A stretch of 64,000 bases of DNA, taken from assembly GCA_902728285.1 (NCBI GenBank), contig CACVBU010001128.1, forward strand, positions 1-64,000, read 5' to 3'. A model generated the notes under the pieces. It was not told the origin of the DNA, did not search any database, and saw nothing but the letters and a program-made list of their open reading frames with translations. A program made the position numbers and the translations under genes. This DNA is from Clytia hemisphaerica. Its lineage: Eukaryota > Cnidaria > Hydrozoa > Leptothecata > Clytiidae. Positions 35,601 through 46,024 of this stretch are shown one piece after another (within the stretch, counting starts at the first letter, position 1; each line of letters begins with the position of its first letter).

Positions 35601-38288
35601 GGAGACTACCATTAAAATAATGATCGAATAATGTTTCAGTCAAGTTTTTTGTTTATTAATCACCAGGATTTTTAATCAAGAGCCATGCAAAATCATTCAG
35701 CTTTCTGTAGAATGAATTATTTACGCCTTCTTAAAGGAAGGCCCTCCAATAACCAAGTAAGCCTAATTTTACTCAGGAATATTTAGCACTTTCCAGTCAA
35801 AGTTTGTTTTATATGTAAACAGGCTACATGATTTTTAGTGCTGACTTGCATATTGCTCACCGGTAGCGTAAAACGGACTGGGTGTTTTGCAACATAACAC
35901 TATGTCACTAACACTTTTGAATTAGATTTATAATCAAAAGAATTTCAAACATGTGAAAAGTGTAAAAACCTTTCATGAAGATAGAATCGAGTTCAGTTTG
36001 GTTGACATCCTGGTCTGTCTGATTCAAATCAAATGCTATCGTTGTATCCTGCACAAGAGAGAGAGAAAGATGAAAAAGTTGAAAATGAAAAATTGAAAAA
36101 AAATCAAGAAGAAGAGAGGGGTGACCAAATAATATCAAATATTCATGAAGAATTGCTGATCGACAATGAACTATTGTAACATTCACTAAAAAGATTAAAT
36201 TTTGGAGAAATTTCATTTGTCTCCGAATATTTTCTTCTTCTAGTTTTAATAAAGTGCCTATAAAGACGACGGTTTTTCCAACTTTTTGCAACTATTCCCT
36301 ATTTTAAGAAAGATACTTAGCCCAAGTAGAATATATATAGTGGTGCTAGGCAGAAAGGCAGCCAAAAGCAGGAGAATATTTCAAAAGAATTTATTTGACA
36401 GAACAAACCCTTGTCCGTACACAGACCCAGTATCTACAGCTAATGTACTACGAAGAGATAAACGTGAGATACACTCTGGTACAGAGTAAACAAACCCTGG
36501 AATGCATCTGAAAAGACTTCATTTTCTTTGAGAGATCAATCATATCACTAAGCGAAGGTGGTTTTTCTTGATCATATTTTTCAGATGAATAAGCAGCTTC
36601 TTGGAGGAAACGTTGCATGTTCTTTTCACGTTCACTGTCATCTGAATGGGAGTTCAAGAAACTGTCGTGCAAGCTCTCTGTAAACAAACAGATCAAATGG
36701 AGTTAGTAAGTTTCACCAAAAACTGTTTACTAAAAAAGCCTTGAGAATAACCAGGAGTTTGAGTCATGAAAAACCTGGCACAATGATGAAGTTGAAGAAG
36801 ATTGATTGTTGATATTCTTGGATACTCTATCTTAAGGCTTGAAATTTTGAAAGTCTATCACATCCAGAAGCTTTATAATATTTTGACTTTCTTTAAAAAA
36901 AAACAAAAAAAACTGTAAGTGGCATGAATTTTCAAGGAAGGCACAAAACAGTAGTAACTGCTTTTAAAATAAGTCTTTACATCGCAAAAGCAATAGAAAA
37001 TATTCACTTGATTTATAAAGTGGACCCTTCGCTTCAATTCTTATTCTTAAGCCTGCTAAATTGACGATCTACCTACAGTAATGTAATTTCGGAAAAAAGT
37101 GCAATCAAACGGATCAAAGGGATTTTCTCTCATATTACTCGGAGTAGAATAAAATTTGAATCCGATATGTAAACTGAATGCTGCTGAATGAAGGAATTGT
37201 ACCTTGCAATGCTTCCAATCTGGAAAGACTCATTGATGAGGATTCATTTAGGGAATTCATAGAATTCGAGTTCGATGCTGTTACTAAAATCAAAACTTAA
37301 AATTTATGTGTGCAGATTTAGACATTTTAGAAACATTTATCTTTATCATTTTCATTCAGATTTTAGAGGCTTTATCTCATAAAACAAAGCCACCTGGTAC
37401 ACAGTATGGCTTTCTATTGAGATCATTTTTTACAAAATCTGTCGGAGGTAAACTTCATAAGATTGAAAATTGAATTGATTGAATTTGTCACCTGGAGGGG
37501 AAGAAATGGCCAGAAAAGCTTTCATATTTGCCACTTGATTTTCTGTAGACTTCTCTTTTGCACTGTTAAGAAGATAAAATTAACTTGTTGATAAATATAA
37601 ATCATGATCCAGTCAAAATAATCCTTCTTTGTAAAAACATAAAAGGGATTTCTATCCTTTCAGTGAGTAAATCTATTTTCACTTACTTCCTTTTAAGACG
37701 AGTTCCACAAAGTACGACTAATACTTTTTTGGTGAGCCTACCTATTCTAATTCTATCATCGTATTAAAGGTTTATGTAAAATTTAAAGGTAACAAAATCC
37801 CATTAAGAACAGCTTTAAGAAGGACTTTGTAAAAGCTCATAAAAATGGCTTGTGTACATTTTTATCAAAGATTGTACTGAATTAAAGGAGGCTCTTCAAT
37901 ATAATTTTGTTTTTTATCAAATGAAACATATATTTGTAGCCATTAACAACTAAAAATACATCACCAAATGTCACAGAAAAACAATATATATAAAAAATAA
38001 CATTATTGAAGAGTAATGAATGCTAAATAACAACAGGAATGTACGTCCAAGAAAAAATAATTCATTTTCAAAGTAAACATTCCTTCCTTAGTAGACTTAC
38101 ATATCATGATTTTCTTTGGGTTCATCTTTGAAAACTTGGTCTTCTCCTTCATCTTCCTCACCTTCAGAAATGATTGTCTCTTCCAGATCAACAAACGACC
38201 CCAAACCACTGACATGTGATGGGAAAGAAATATCACTGAGCCTTGAGTCGTCTGCAGCAGGTGCTACTTCAAAACCATCCGCCATCAT
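8785..38288 (-). CDS. CEP192: CEP192/SPD-2 centrosomal protein, about 38 exons
   Basis: Spliced on the minus strand the exons give about 2290 aa (human CEP192 is about 2540). The C-terminal half aligns by eye to human CEP192 in order: FAFNGRE, IPLSGYGGCSNL, the SGDEVLRREY block, SQFWDFE, and the ending VQLSGTSSF. CEP192/SPD-2 is the scaffold that recruits PLK1, Aurora A and pericentriolar material to centrioles and spindle poles; its C-terminal half is a chain of Ig/PapD-like (MSP/ASH) domains. Exon phases agree at every joint except one (exon 28 to 29), and one 26-bp exon (35) is only a candidate. The start is ATGATGGCG at 38288, the second ATG having the better context. The gene converges on the TRAF-like gene. 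Its introns host most repeats in the first 38 kb. Confidence 0.92.
9820..10090. mobile_element. 271-bp poly(C)-rich MITE with TA target duplication
   Basis: Ends CTCTCGGGTACCTAATAGCC and its inverse, flanked by TA at 9818-9819 and 10091-10092. The interior has several runs of 8-12 C separated by GCTTATTCCAACC-like spacers. It lies in the CEP192 intron between exons 37 and 36 and ends only about 36 bp from the exon 36 splice donor. The Pro-rich reading frame through it is an artefact of the C runs. Confidence 0.8.
10439..10670. repeat. second copy of the 0.5-1.0 kb dispersed repeat (MITE-free)
   Basis: It shares long stretches with about 540-1030, including CAGATTGATGCATACATTTT and AGTTAATTCGATTCGAGTTT, but lacks the 259-bp insert found there. 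It lies in a CEP192 intron. Class of the underlying repeat is unknown. Confidence 0.65.
11506..13008 (-). CDS. CEP192: CEP192 exons 29-32: tandemly duplicated Ig-like unit
   Basis: Exon 29 (12704-13008) and exon 31 (12023-12291) are paralogous: both have W-x-V-x-P near the start, CRLKI[IT]N, [EL]PFE, VITPSKD[RK][IV]PP, LGVR[VI]D and a Cys-rich end before [RQ]K. Exon 30 (12398-12515, TVQFDIRN) and exon 32 (11506-11728, KVKINMKN) are the matching linkers; human has one such unit (SLSTKQS, KKIVKVQI). Phases: exon 29 starts phase 1 and ends 0, exon 30 starts 0 and ends 1, exon 31 starts 1 and ends 0, so all four join in frame. The protein therefore has one more Ig/MSP-like domain here than the human protein. 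Confidence 0.85.
11856..11962. mobile_element. 107-bp palindromic MITE with TAA target duplication
   Basis: Two arms of about 50 bp starting GCTCTAGTTTAGACGGC and its inverse meet with almost no loop. TAA flanks both sides (11853-11855 and 11963-11965). A 3-bp TAA duplication suggests a PIF/Harbinger-type element. It sits in the CEP192 intron between exons 31 and 32. Confidence 0.75.
13040..15870 (-). CDS. CEP192: CEP192 exons 24-28: central Ig-like domains
   Basis: Exons: 15722-15870, 15372-15580, 14362-14945, 13874-14078, and about 13040-13434. The products match human CEP192 block by block: SRLHSLKTMQ with ARIHAPRDLQTM, LRNAGNISLKLE with LKNAGNIEVYLD, the 584-bp exon with IPLSGYGG, and FSGDEVLRREYR with FGGDEISRQQYRR. 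Exon 28 follows a GGTACAG acceptor and stays open for 119 codons and more; its 3' border is unresolved. The only donor at the end of the frame (GTTTAA at 13037) would leave an intron of 29 bp and the wrong phase for exon 29. Confidence 0.85.
16346..16674. mobile_element. MITE, TATAAGGAAC subfamily
   Basis: Ends CACGTTTTTATAAGGAA and the inverse TTCCTTATAAAAAAACGTG. TA precedes the left end; the right flank reads TG, so the duplication is decayed. Internal copies of ATAAGGAACTT occur. It resembles the 19675-19928 element in its ends but has AAGGAAC instead of AAGAAC motifs. Confidence 0.65.
19675..19928. mobile_element. 254-bp MITE with TA target duplication, TATAAGAAC family
   Basis: Ends CACG, an 11-base T run and ATAAGAAC, with the exact inverse at the other end. 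TA flanks both sides (19673-19674 and 19929-19930). The interior repeats ATAAGAACATT and AGGCTTCGA. This is the best-preserved member of the family in the window and fits a Tc1/mariner-type MITE. Confidence 0.8.
20931..21482. mobile_element. 552-bp hAT-like MITE with 8-bp target duplication
   Basis: The left end is AGGGGGGGGTC then ATGCAGTTA, the right end TAACTGCAAGAC, a C run and TG. Both flanks are CTCCATCC (20923-20930 and 21483-21490), an exact 8-bp duplication as made by hAT transposases. Internal motifs GTTACTCCAC and AACTGCA recur in both directions. It has no transposase. Confidence 0.8.
22163..24841 (-). CDS. CEP192: CEP192 exons 21-23: Ser-rich linker and first Ig-like domains
   Basis: Exon 21 (23609-24841, 1233 bp, 411 codons) is the largest coding exon. 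Its first 350 codons are Ser/Thr-rich and probably disordered; the end (NFDICCSG to FAFNGRE) starts the first Ig-like domain and matches human RVPEELKLPHACCVG to ISVNGEK. Exon 22 (22810-23163) holds the rest of that domain and the next (FLPSHPGTF, FLDFGEMCYGS), matching human FIPSSPGVF and VLDFGDLTYGG. Exon 23 is 22163-22328. All phases agree (0, 0, 1). Confidence 0.9.
23186..23282. mobile_element. small palindromic MITE in a CEP192 intron
   Basis: CCAGCTGGCACAGAACGTTG is matched in inverse by CAACGTTGTGTACCAGTTGG about 60 bp further on. No certain target duplication. It begins about 20 bp upstream of exon 22 on the minus strand. Confidence 0.5.
25153..32416 (-). CDS. CEP192: CEP192 exons 14-20: small phase-1 exons with NPF motifs
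   Basis: Exons: 32317-32416, 30483-30519, 30140-30203, 29841-29915, 28262-28321, 27869-27934, 25153-25310. Several are tiny (37-75 bp). Exons 17, 18 and 19 are symmetric phase-1 cassettes. Exons 16 and 17 each carry an NPF[DE] motif (TNPFEA, YNPFDT). Exon 14 phase demands the acceptor just before GACAGAGC rather than the one six bases downstream. For exon 20 the phase from exon 19 demands the acceptor before TATCCGAATGG (upper limit 25310); a better-looking acceptor at 25329/25330 would break the frame, so this border is uncertain. Exon 20 contains YFKAKSKDMGNLS, resembling the human WSKDPSSKSGNLL segment. Confidence 0.72.
25380..27620. repeat. 62-bp minisatellite, about 36 tandem copies
   Basis: The unit begins GTTATGGAGTAAAGTTTATA and ends CAGAAAATTTGTTCGA, 62 bp long. 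Copies are nearly identical. Variants sort by position: GTAATCAG and AAGCCATA dominate to about 27050, GCGATCAG and AAGGCTTA or AAGGCATA in the last 600 bp. It fills the CEP192 intron between exons 19 and 20 and ends about 50-70 bp from the exon 20 acceptor. It has no spacers, so it is not a CRISPR-like array. The GTTCGAGTTATGGAG part resembles the flank of the hairpin element next to it. Confidence 0.95.
27645..27817. mobile_element. 173-bp hairpin (foldback) next to the minisatellite
   Basis: Arms of about 75 bp starting GACCTTATCGGAGTTTTT and its near-exact inverse (AAAAACTCCGACAAGGTC) surround a loop of about 20 bp near 27730. The arms carry GATGCATTGTGGGATTG. The minisatellite ends immediately before it and shares GTTCGAGTTA with its left flank, so the array may have grown from this element's edge. 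Confidence 0.8.
28352..29736. mobile_element. 1.4 kb repeat with GGACCTACC ends, copy 1
   Basis: It starts TGGACCTACC and ends GGTAGGTCCA preceded by the hairpin CCACCCCACCGGGG. Inside, a block of about 475 bp with FxCCGGTTCTA/CCGGAAAAA-type sequence is tandemly repeated (starts near 28532, 29010 and 29490), followed by a CTAA tetranucleotide run at about 29652-29690. A related copy is at 30562-32057. Unclassified; it fills the CEP192 intron between exons 17 and 18. Confidence 0.65.
29652..29692. repeat. CTAA microsatellite
   Basis: About nine to ten copies of the tetranucleotide AACT/CTAA within the right part of the 28352-29736 repeat. The related copy at 30562-32057 has only a short ACGAACGAACG remnant at the same place. 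Confidence 0.85.
30562..32057. mobile_element. 1.5 kb repeat with GGACCTACC ends, copy 2
   Basis: Same ends as copy 1 (TGGACCTACC, GGTAGGTCCA with the CCGGGG hairpin). The interior has three blocks with GGCTCCGTCACATTCGAGGG near 31020, 31475 and 31908 and repeated TTGATGTATGCTTAT stretches, so it is a differently amplified relative. It fills the intron between CEP192 exons 14 and 15. Confidence 0.65.
32633..32924. mobile_element. 292-bp MITE with GAGTTTCAAGCCC ends
   Basis: GAGTTTCAAGCCCAAAGGG at the left is matched in inverse by CCCTTCGGGCTTGAAACTC at the right. The pair also bounds the 1555-1826 repeat. It lies in the intron between CEP192 exons 13 and 14, about 55 bp from exon 13. Confidence 0.65.
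32981..38288 (-). CDS. CEP192: CEP192 exons 1-13: acidic, low-complexity N-terminal region
   Basis: Exons: 38101-38288, 37492-37562, 37203-37283, 36496-36677, 35970-36048, 35402-35528, 35212-35264, 34810-35004, 34324-34461, 33941-34024, 33556-33582, 33458-33534, 32981-33137. All have GT-AG borders on the minus strand and matching phases. The product is acidic and Ser/Asn-rich (for example SEGEEDEGED in exon 1, SDDEDDDD in exon 10) with a Gly run in exon 9. Exon 13 contains SRLSARYFLAAS, resembling the human LRLSLGEFFAQRS segment. Exon 11 is only 27 bp; it is supported by phase on both sides. The human PLK1- and Aurora-binding motifs could not be placed with confidence. Confidence 0.8.
33705..33785 (-). 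repeat. tRNA-derived (SINE-like) sequence
   Basis: On the minus strand GTAGTTCAGTCTATAGAACA resembles a pol III A box with D-arm, CTTGCAATCTGAG an anticodon arm of tRNA-Cys type, and GTCCAATC a weak B box. The acceptor stem does not close, so it is not a working tRNA. It lies in a CEP192 intron. Confidence 0.35.
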
Positions 38289-41200
38289 CGCTATTTTTTG
38301 CTTTTTATTTAATAATCATTGCTGGAAAAAGATTGCATAATACCTTATTACACGAATATTACTAGTCATTTTATCAACACGAATTGAAAAATTTCATGTT
38401 AATAAAAACCCCCTTAATTAAAACCAGCCGTGGTGTCCTTGAAAAAGCAAATAAAATCTGTGTTAATTTTTTGCGTGTTAATTTCAAGGCCATTGAATAC
38501 TTGCCTAGTAATATTTGTACAATAAGGTGATTTGAAGAGCAAGTTCTCAAAAAAAGATATCTACGAGCAGGAAGAAGACACCCACCTAGATCTTGAGCTC
38601 AAACACAGACCCATTTTTAATGTACAGAACTATTTTAACTTCAGGGTGTAATAAGGGCCTAGCAAATCAAAGCGCTATCTCAGGAATTTTGCATGACAAA
38701 TTTTGGTTGGTTATAATAATCTGGCTGCTGCACGTATATTTTGTTTCAAGCTATCAATTTTAATTCAATTGCCTTGGGAACTTTTTGCCCCAACATTGGT
38801 GATGGAGCCTAGTTTGGGCAACAAAATTTTGAATTTTAGCCTCTGAAAACCTGGCCCAAAAACCTGGCCCAAAAACGCCCCGGACATATACACAGGCCAA
38901 TTTTGGGTTGTGTTAAGGACTTTGTCAAGCTCAAAATGGCCATACTGTGGGTCATGAACATCATCTGAATGACTGATGTTGTTTTTACTGAAAGCTTGAT
39001 TTCCTGTTTCCTGATTTTTGTGTTTGATGTGATGTGGCATGCTTCCTCATTTGAAAATTCCAGGCGTGTGGTCAATCGCACTCCTAAACCATTAATTTTA
39101 GGAGTTTCTGACGTGTGATAAGGTGTGTGATGCACTAATTTTAGCTGAAAACTCAAAATTTATGGCGTGTGATTTATCATTCTCCTAAGAGGCTTTTAGG
39201 TGTGTGTGGAGGTGTGCGCGTGCTATTGCACGTCTCAAACGATGCAGCCTGGTGATGTGAGATGTGATTTGGAATCTACATAAAAAAAAACCTCAAATGG
39301 TGTATTATATAATTACCATTACTGAAATCAAATTTTGGATATGAAATCATCTATTGACAAATTATCACCGGACATGTCCATTAAATGTATTTTTGAATGC
39401 CAAGTAAAATTCCTAGGATCAGCAACTCAGTATTTTCCCAAAGTCATCCAGATTTTAGATGTCGCCAGCTGTCTGTCTACTAGGATTATCCTATCTTTTT
39501 CGAGGATTTTTCTTCTATTTTTTATGGGAAAGCCACCAGTCTGGAAAAACTTTCCGCCAGATGCTTTTATGAGTGAAATTTATTGTGCGTCAAAAGGTCA
39601 AAGATAAAAAAAGTGAAATTTATTTGGTACAGTATTGAGTTTGTTGATAAGGGGAACCTTAACATGCGTTTTACATTTCATTTTATAGTGGAGTAGAGTG
39701 CTTTATGGAGATGAGAGTCTCTCTAAAAGGATGTTGTAAAACAGGGTTTTCAGCTGAACAGACGACTGGGCTACAATTAACAGACATATAAAAGAGATAT
39801 AAAATCTTTAACACTTTTACTGCACCAATGCGCTGACCTTGGTAATTCAGTGTACATTTGGGTCAAGATTCATGGATAAGTGTGAAGCATTTCAGCTAAA
39901 AAATGTCAAAAAACTACCATCAAACTTTTTCCTTCATCTCTACCCTATTGATTTTAGATCAATCAACTTGAAATAAAAAGTAATGTACAGGATAGGTCTT
40001 ATCATTCCCTCAAGAATTTTATAATCAATATTCCAGCATTTTGTACTCGTGCAATCTTAAAAAATGGCGCAAAAGAGCTCCACTTATCAATTTTAGAGAG
40101 CTTCATTCCATGCCAATTGTTACTTCCCCATTATTTTAATCATTTTTATCATATTTTCAAGTTTGCAACTTTTTCATCTATGATTGAGCGCAAGAATTGA
40201 CACTACTGAAAAACCTAAAAAGGATTTGACTTTCGAATTGAAGAAGTCCCTGACTTTAAAGAAATAATTCTGACATCAATTATTCAAACATGTGACGTAA
40301 GTTTTTGAATTTTAAAAGGTGTGGCACTTTCTATAAAAAAGTTAGGAGAAATTGAGTTTTTAAAATGGTCAATGTAAAACACGGAGGTCTTCCGCGCAAG
40401 AAGTGGATATAAGTTGTTGTCCTGTAAGTTTGGACGGACCAAATTTAAAAAAGGCAGAGCAGCGTCCGCTAGGGGTCAAAAAGGGCTTTTTTCAACATTA
40501 TTTTTAACAATTCTTGAAGGGCTGCGTCCGATAACCGGACAGTAAAAAAGCAATGGAAAATGGTCTGTCGGATATGGCCATGATTGTTTTGAAATCAAAG
40601 TATTTATTATTTGGTCTTTTATAAGGTGCGTCATGTCGACCTCAAATTTGTAAATACAGCAACATTCTTTATATCTTTTACATTCTTCTACACTGATGAT
40701 ATATTTGACGCTCTCTGACGTTTTATGTCAATAAGTTCCCGTTTTCAATTAAATTTAAATCACCTTCAAACTTCCTGAAGAAACTCTCATTAATTGACAG
40801 GTTATTCTTTATTGCCCCGCAGGGGCTTTTGTTGCTTCACGTAGCGGACCTGCTCGGCAGAAAAATATTCATATTCATATTCATGTTTCGTCCGATTCTG
40901 AGCGGGCCGCGCGCGGTTAAAAAATGTTCGCGTGCGATATCTCTTTTGCTGCTACTTGTATTGATTTCCTAGCTATGCACGGACAGAGAAGGTAGCTTCC
41001 CGTCTGCACTGCCAGTCCACACGGCTAAAAGCTTTCACAAACAACAAACAGCACACAAGATTTTATTTTTGCTTGGTTAATATCTTTTTAACGTAGTTGC
41101 TCAACTGGATTTACTTGAGGGACATTGTTTGCTACTGAATGAATAACTATCAAACTACTGATATTAGATCAAACCTTATACAATTGTCAGAATGGACGAT

Positions 41201-43087
41201 GGACATCTTCAATGACAGTTTGTTACACACGCACTACACACAGACAGAGTGTTATGCGCTGCTCTAACGAAACCCTGCTGATATTATAAAGGCATAGACA
41301 AAAGGGAAATTGACCGTTAATTCATATTGTTTACCTATATAGTGATTTCATTTTGAAGGAAATTAAATTGAAATTTTTGGTGGAAAGACAAAACCCAGAG
41401 TACCCTATAATTATATGGATATTGCATGCGCCGAAAGTAATTTTTCAAAGAGTAAGCCTTGCGCCAAACGTGCCAAAAATGGTACAACATCGAGTTTCTT
41501 ACAAAAGTTTAGTTAGTGAGTGAGACATGCCAATGAAAATATACTATGACTAACATGAACTGATTTCATTCTCGTGGACATTTGAAGCACAGTGTTACAG
41601 CAAAAAAAAATGGTTGTGCATGGGAAGCAGCGAGCAGAAAAATGTAAACAGAAGCGGGGGAAAAAAAGCCGAAAACGATGGATTATGAAAGTATTTGATG
41701 CTATTTTGTGAATAATTCTTTACGCCAATATTGAAGCTTAAAAAGCAAACTTTGAAAATGCTGTTTATGTCACTGTGTCAGAACGGTACTTCGATATGTA
41801 ATGTACGCCGAAGATTTTCAGCCTCATATTATGAACAGACTCGAACACTCTCTTTACTAATACCACCACGGCACATTGTACCCTATTGATGTTGAACGCA
41901 GGAGTATACTTTGCTCAAATCAAAACTGAACAAACTTTTTGACTTTTTAGAACCAGACGTCCAATAAAATACAAACACAATGTTGTACCTACCTGTGAAG
42001 TGAAAAGTTTTTAACCATGTTGACGGTGGTTACAACAGGACACGGTATCTGAAAATTCCCCTGGCAATTTTGAGAGCAACTATCAAATTCATATCTTTAG
42101 TAACCATGAAGAAATTTTATTCTAACTGAAAACTTTTTTCAGAAACACGTATAAAGATTGTTAAAGTTTTTCAGATAATTAGTAACCTTTGATACAAATA
42201 AATTATATCTACAGTATGCCACCAGTCCAAAGTTACTTACTTTTTAAATTTCAAATCAAATGACTGAAATTATATTCAATTTCATTTTCAAATTCACCTT
42301 TTAATCTGCATTATGTATATTCTTTATGAACGGGAAGCACTTTCAGTTTCACAGTATATACACATTCTTATGTTTGGGTTTTCAAAAGGGATTTTTATTA
42401 GATTTTTATCTGGTGATTGAAGAAAATCAACTTTGATATCATTCTAGTTCTTAATATGTTGCGAAACCTGTAATAGTTTTAATTTAAGTCACTTTGCATC
42501 AGAAAGGGTAGATTAAACATGTTTTTTTTGGATTGACACTTTCGTTATGTATGGATCTTACTGAGAAAATTTCAACCGCATCGGCTCGTGCTTCTTAACT
42601 TTAAACAGCTCTAGTAACATTGAGCACTTTTTATGAAGACTCATTTCACCAATTTATAGTCTGATTATGATTCCCTTGCTCTCTTCATGACTAAGTTCCT
42701 CTGGGCTAATATCTGCTATCGGCGGGGCATTCATAGCGACAGCTACTTGCTAGTATATATACTGAGCTAGTTTTATTGAAAAGATTTCAAGTCATATTTC
42801 TCATATTCAATCTGAAGCATAAAAAGGTATTAATTTACTGTATGAGAAATCTTCCAACTATCGGATGTATATACTCTGAAAACTAATTCACAAGCTAGCT
42901 AAACTAGCTTTTCGTTGCGACTAGCTGATTCTACAGCATATAAAAGATATTTTGGAAATGAATCTTTTTGTACAATATACATGATTCAAATGTAATTTTA
43001 GAGATCCTATGGAAAATCATGACACACTGTACCTATGACACAAACTTTTCTGGGCCACTCAGAGATTTTGAGCTTGAAAATATGCGG
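38289..43087. other. 4.8 kb without a recognisable gene, upstream of CEP192
   Basis: This is the 5' flank of CEP192 and should contain its promoter, but no clear core element or conserved exon is seen. Reading frames are short and unlike known proteins. A doubled ACCTGGCCCAAAA motif at about 38850 and a GCCCCGCAGGGGC palindrome at about 40816 are the only local structures noted. Confidence 0.55.
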
Positions 43088-43329
43088 CTAGTTAGAAACG
43101 CAGGTTCAGGTTTCAGGTTTCAGGTTCAAGTTTTAGGTTATAGGTTATTATATATATCTTTTTGATTTTGATTTTTGTAGAGTGGAGCCTTGCGATTTCG
43201 ACAATATATAAATATATATATTATTAGTCATTGAATTATCATACAAAGTAAAATGTCTGTTTTTATTTTGAAACGCGTTCAATTTACTGACTTAATATTC
43301 ATTTTACAGACCGGTGTTTCTAATCAGAA

Positions 43330-43900
43330 GTTCACATACAGTGGATCCCCTGATGGAATCCGATCCGGTCAAAGTCCCAATTTTTGACCAGGTTTTGATA
43401 TTTTATGTTTTTTTGGGTGTAGATTGCAAAAAAAGTGGTCCGAAGTCCTGAAAAGTTCATGGGAAGGCTCTACAGGGGGGGTCAGAACTCGTACCAGAGA
43501 CCAGCTTGGAGTCCCCGGTGGGATGGAAAGCAGTGAGACGTTTCTACAACTCGTGAACCACTTGGTACTGACGTACACCTTCAGCCAAGTCTAAAAAATA
43601 CTCTGAGGGGTCCCTATTGAGCTCTGGGCCAAGCCAAGCTAGCGAAGGAATGACATCACTGAGAAATAGCATTAGCGCACAGCTTGAAGTTGGCTCAGTG
43701 GTACAAGGTGTTGTGTTCATGCACTAGGGATCCGATACCCGGATCGAATCGGGTTAAGGTCACTTTTAAAATTTCTATCCAGATTTTGATATTTCATGTT
43801 TTTTTGGGTTTATTAAAAAAGAAAATAGGTCCCAAGTCCTGAAAAGTTGACGGGAGGGCGCTACGAGACTGTAAAGGACCCATACGGGACAGTAAATGAC
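43330..43900 (+). repeat. two SINE-like units
   Basis: Units at about 43330-43620 and 43690-43900 share TTTTGATATTT, ATGTTTTTTTGGGT and AAGTCCTGAAAAGTT. The second starts with TGGCTCAGTGGTACAAGG and GGATCGAATCGGG, which resemble pol III A and B boxes, so a tRNA-derived SINE is likely. Neither is a working tRNA. Confidence 0.5.
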
Positions 43901-44129
43901 CCCCTCCCCCAGCGCCGGACTGGGTAAGTCTCAAGACTTGAAACTTTGTGAAGACATCAAACATATTGAAGGGGGAAAGTATGCCAAAATTCATCACTCC
44001 ACCGTCACCGGTCGCAGGGCTACGGGCCGCGCAAGGTACGCTGCAGGACGTCCTATCCCCGTACGAACGATCAATTTTTCTCTTTTATCACGCACAAGAG
44101 ATGCCAGAAATATATACAGAAGAAAACTA

Positions 44130-44344
44130 TACCGTAAGTTGGTCTAATCTTGACAGCGGTCTTCTAATTTCGACACCCTTCTTTAGAGATAGGAATAATA
44201 TGAAAGTCGGAATCGGTGATTGAAAAAAGATTCATCCTTACCACTAAGCAAATAAAATAATTTTGACCTTTTTTTAATCTTTCAGCTCTAGAAAAGGGTG
44301 TCGAATTTAGAGGAGGGATGTCGACATTAGACCAAGTTACGGTA
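44130..44344. mobile_element. 215-bp MITE with TA target duplication
   Basis: Ends TACCGTAAGTTGGTCTAAT and the near-exact inverse, flanked by TA at 44128-44129 and 44345-44346. Arms pair for about 60 bp (CGACACCC blocks). It fits a Tc1/mariner-type MITE. Confidence 0.75.
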
Positions 44345-44934
44345 TACATGTTAAAAAAAAAACTTTTAACATAACAGAAAAGAGAAAAATAAAAAAGATT
44401 TTTTTTTATCTGGTCTGCAAACAGCTTGAAATGATATAATCTGGTCTAGCTGGGAGACCCATCTACTCTGTTCGTGTGGTTTCGAAGTACATCATTTAGT
44501 TAAAACGAATAATAATGTAGAAATCTTGATAGAAATAACAGAGTAGCCCGGTATTTTTGTAGATGCCAAATCTGTCCGCAGAATTCTATTGGCTGTTAAA
44601 CAATTATTGAAATCACGTGATATTATTGTTTTGATTGGAAGTGCAAGAATCTGATTGGCTAACCTTATCAACGGGTTTTTTGGCACGAAATTCAAACCAA
44701 ATGTAAACAAATTCAAACTGGCTCAAAAATACCATACTCTCAATGAGTAGCTTTTGATGGGATTTTTGCATATGTGTTGTAAGTTTGAATAGAGAGTATG
44801 GATCTCCAGACTATATCTGGTCTGGCAATTATTCTGTTTTAACCTGTAACCTGAACCTGTAACGTGTATCCTGAACCTGTAACCTGTAACCTGAACCTGC
44901 CTTTCGAGCTAGCCGGAAAAAATGTTCCAAACAT

Positions 44935-46024
44935 CCAGACGATCTCAATCGAACGGAATCGACGATCGAAGCAAATCGAACACAATCGACCGATTGAAAT
45001 TCGATTGTGGAACGCAATCGAATCTCAATCGAACGTCAAAATTCTGGGTAATATTTGATTGGTTTGATTGTTGTTTGACTGCATTCGATTGTCGTTCGAC
45101 TGCGTTCGATTGCCGCTTAGTCGTCTTTCAACTGCGTTTGATTGCTTTATGCTCTAAAGAAGGCCGATTTTCCATCATAAATCAAAGAGAGTGTTTGACG
45201 CCCTCTGGATGTCCCGAAAACATACAATCCACCACTTCCGTCACACTTTCTCAACCGTATGGAAAGGATATGATTCGTCACGTGACCTAATTACGCATGG
45301 CGTCCTCCAGCTTTTTGGTCCCCCCTAATAAGAGCTAAAATCCCCCATCTGGCCTTTCCCCCCCACCTGTCTTTAAAATTTGTGCTCCCCCCAATTGGGA
45401 AATCCCCCTAGCCGTATTGTATAAGGGTTGCGAAGTGATGATCCAGACTCGCCTCAATTCGCAAGCTACTATAGCAAAAAAAAAAGACTCTCAAAATCCC
45501 TAGAAAGACAGGCACATAAGCCTGAATGCCCAAACACACCAGGAAGGTCTTTATTTATCCTATTACTCCCCCCACTAGGTGGAGGACTGAATATCCCCCC
45601 TATTCGCCTTTCTCCCCCCATCAAGCTTGAAAATTTCACTTCCCCCCTGGCACCAAAATCTGATTCCCCCCCATCTTCCTGGGGGAGGATGATCCCATGA
45701 TTAGGCAATTTATCCTTCCACCCTCATGATAACACTTGCTTTTCTTATCCCGCCCTTACTCGCTTCGGGTCAAATCCTTAGGTCACGGTTCAAAACCACA
45801 TGTTTTCCCATGCAAAAAAAAGAAGCGCTTCAATGTTAGGCAAGCAAAAGAACGGGAGCCAAGACGCAACCGCCAGCACTGCGCAATTGAATGTAAGCGA
45901 ATCTCAATCGAACGCAATCGAATATCAATTGAATCTGAAAATTGCGGTAATTTTCAATTGAGATTCGATCGCATTCGACAATCGAATTTCAATCGGTCGA
46001 TTGCGTTCGATTGAGATCGTCTGG
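44935..46024. mobile_element. 1.09 kb TTCGATT-rich transposon, 6-bp target duplication
   Basis: Ends CCAGACGATCTCAATCGAAC and its inverse, flanked by an exact AAACAT duplication (44929-44934 and 46025-46030). Both ends carry dense CAATCGAA/TTCGATTG motifs in both directions over 150-200 bp. The middle is C-rich and has no transposase. A larger relative begins 19 bp further on at 46044. Six-base duplications are known for IS3EU and Dada elements, but the family cannot be named from the ends. Confidence 0.75.

Larger units (their letters stand above)
43101..44900. repeat. region bounded by inverted AGGTTCAGGTT mini-repeats
   Basis: GCAGGTTCAGGTTTCAGG and further AGGTT copies at 43101-43145 are mirrored by several CCTGTAACCTGAACCTG copies at 44841-44900. 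This looks like the two ends of a foldback element about 1.8 kb long, interrupted by later insertions (SINE-like units and the MITE at 44130). No target duplication was confirmed. Confidence 0.45.
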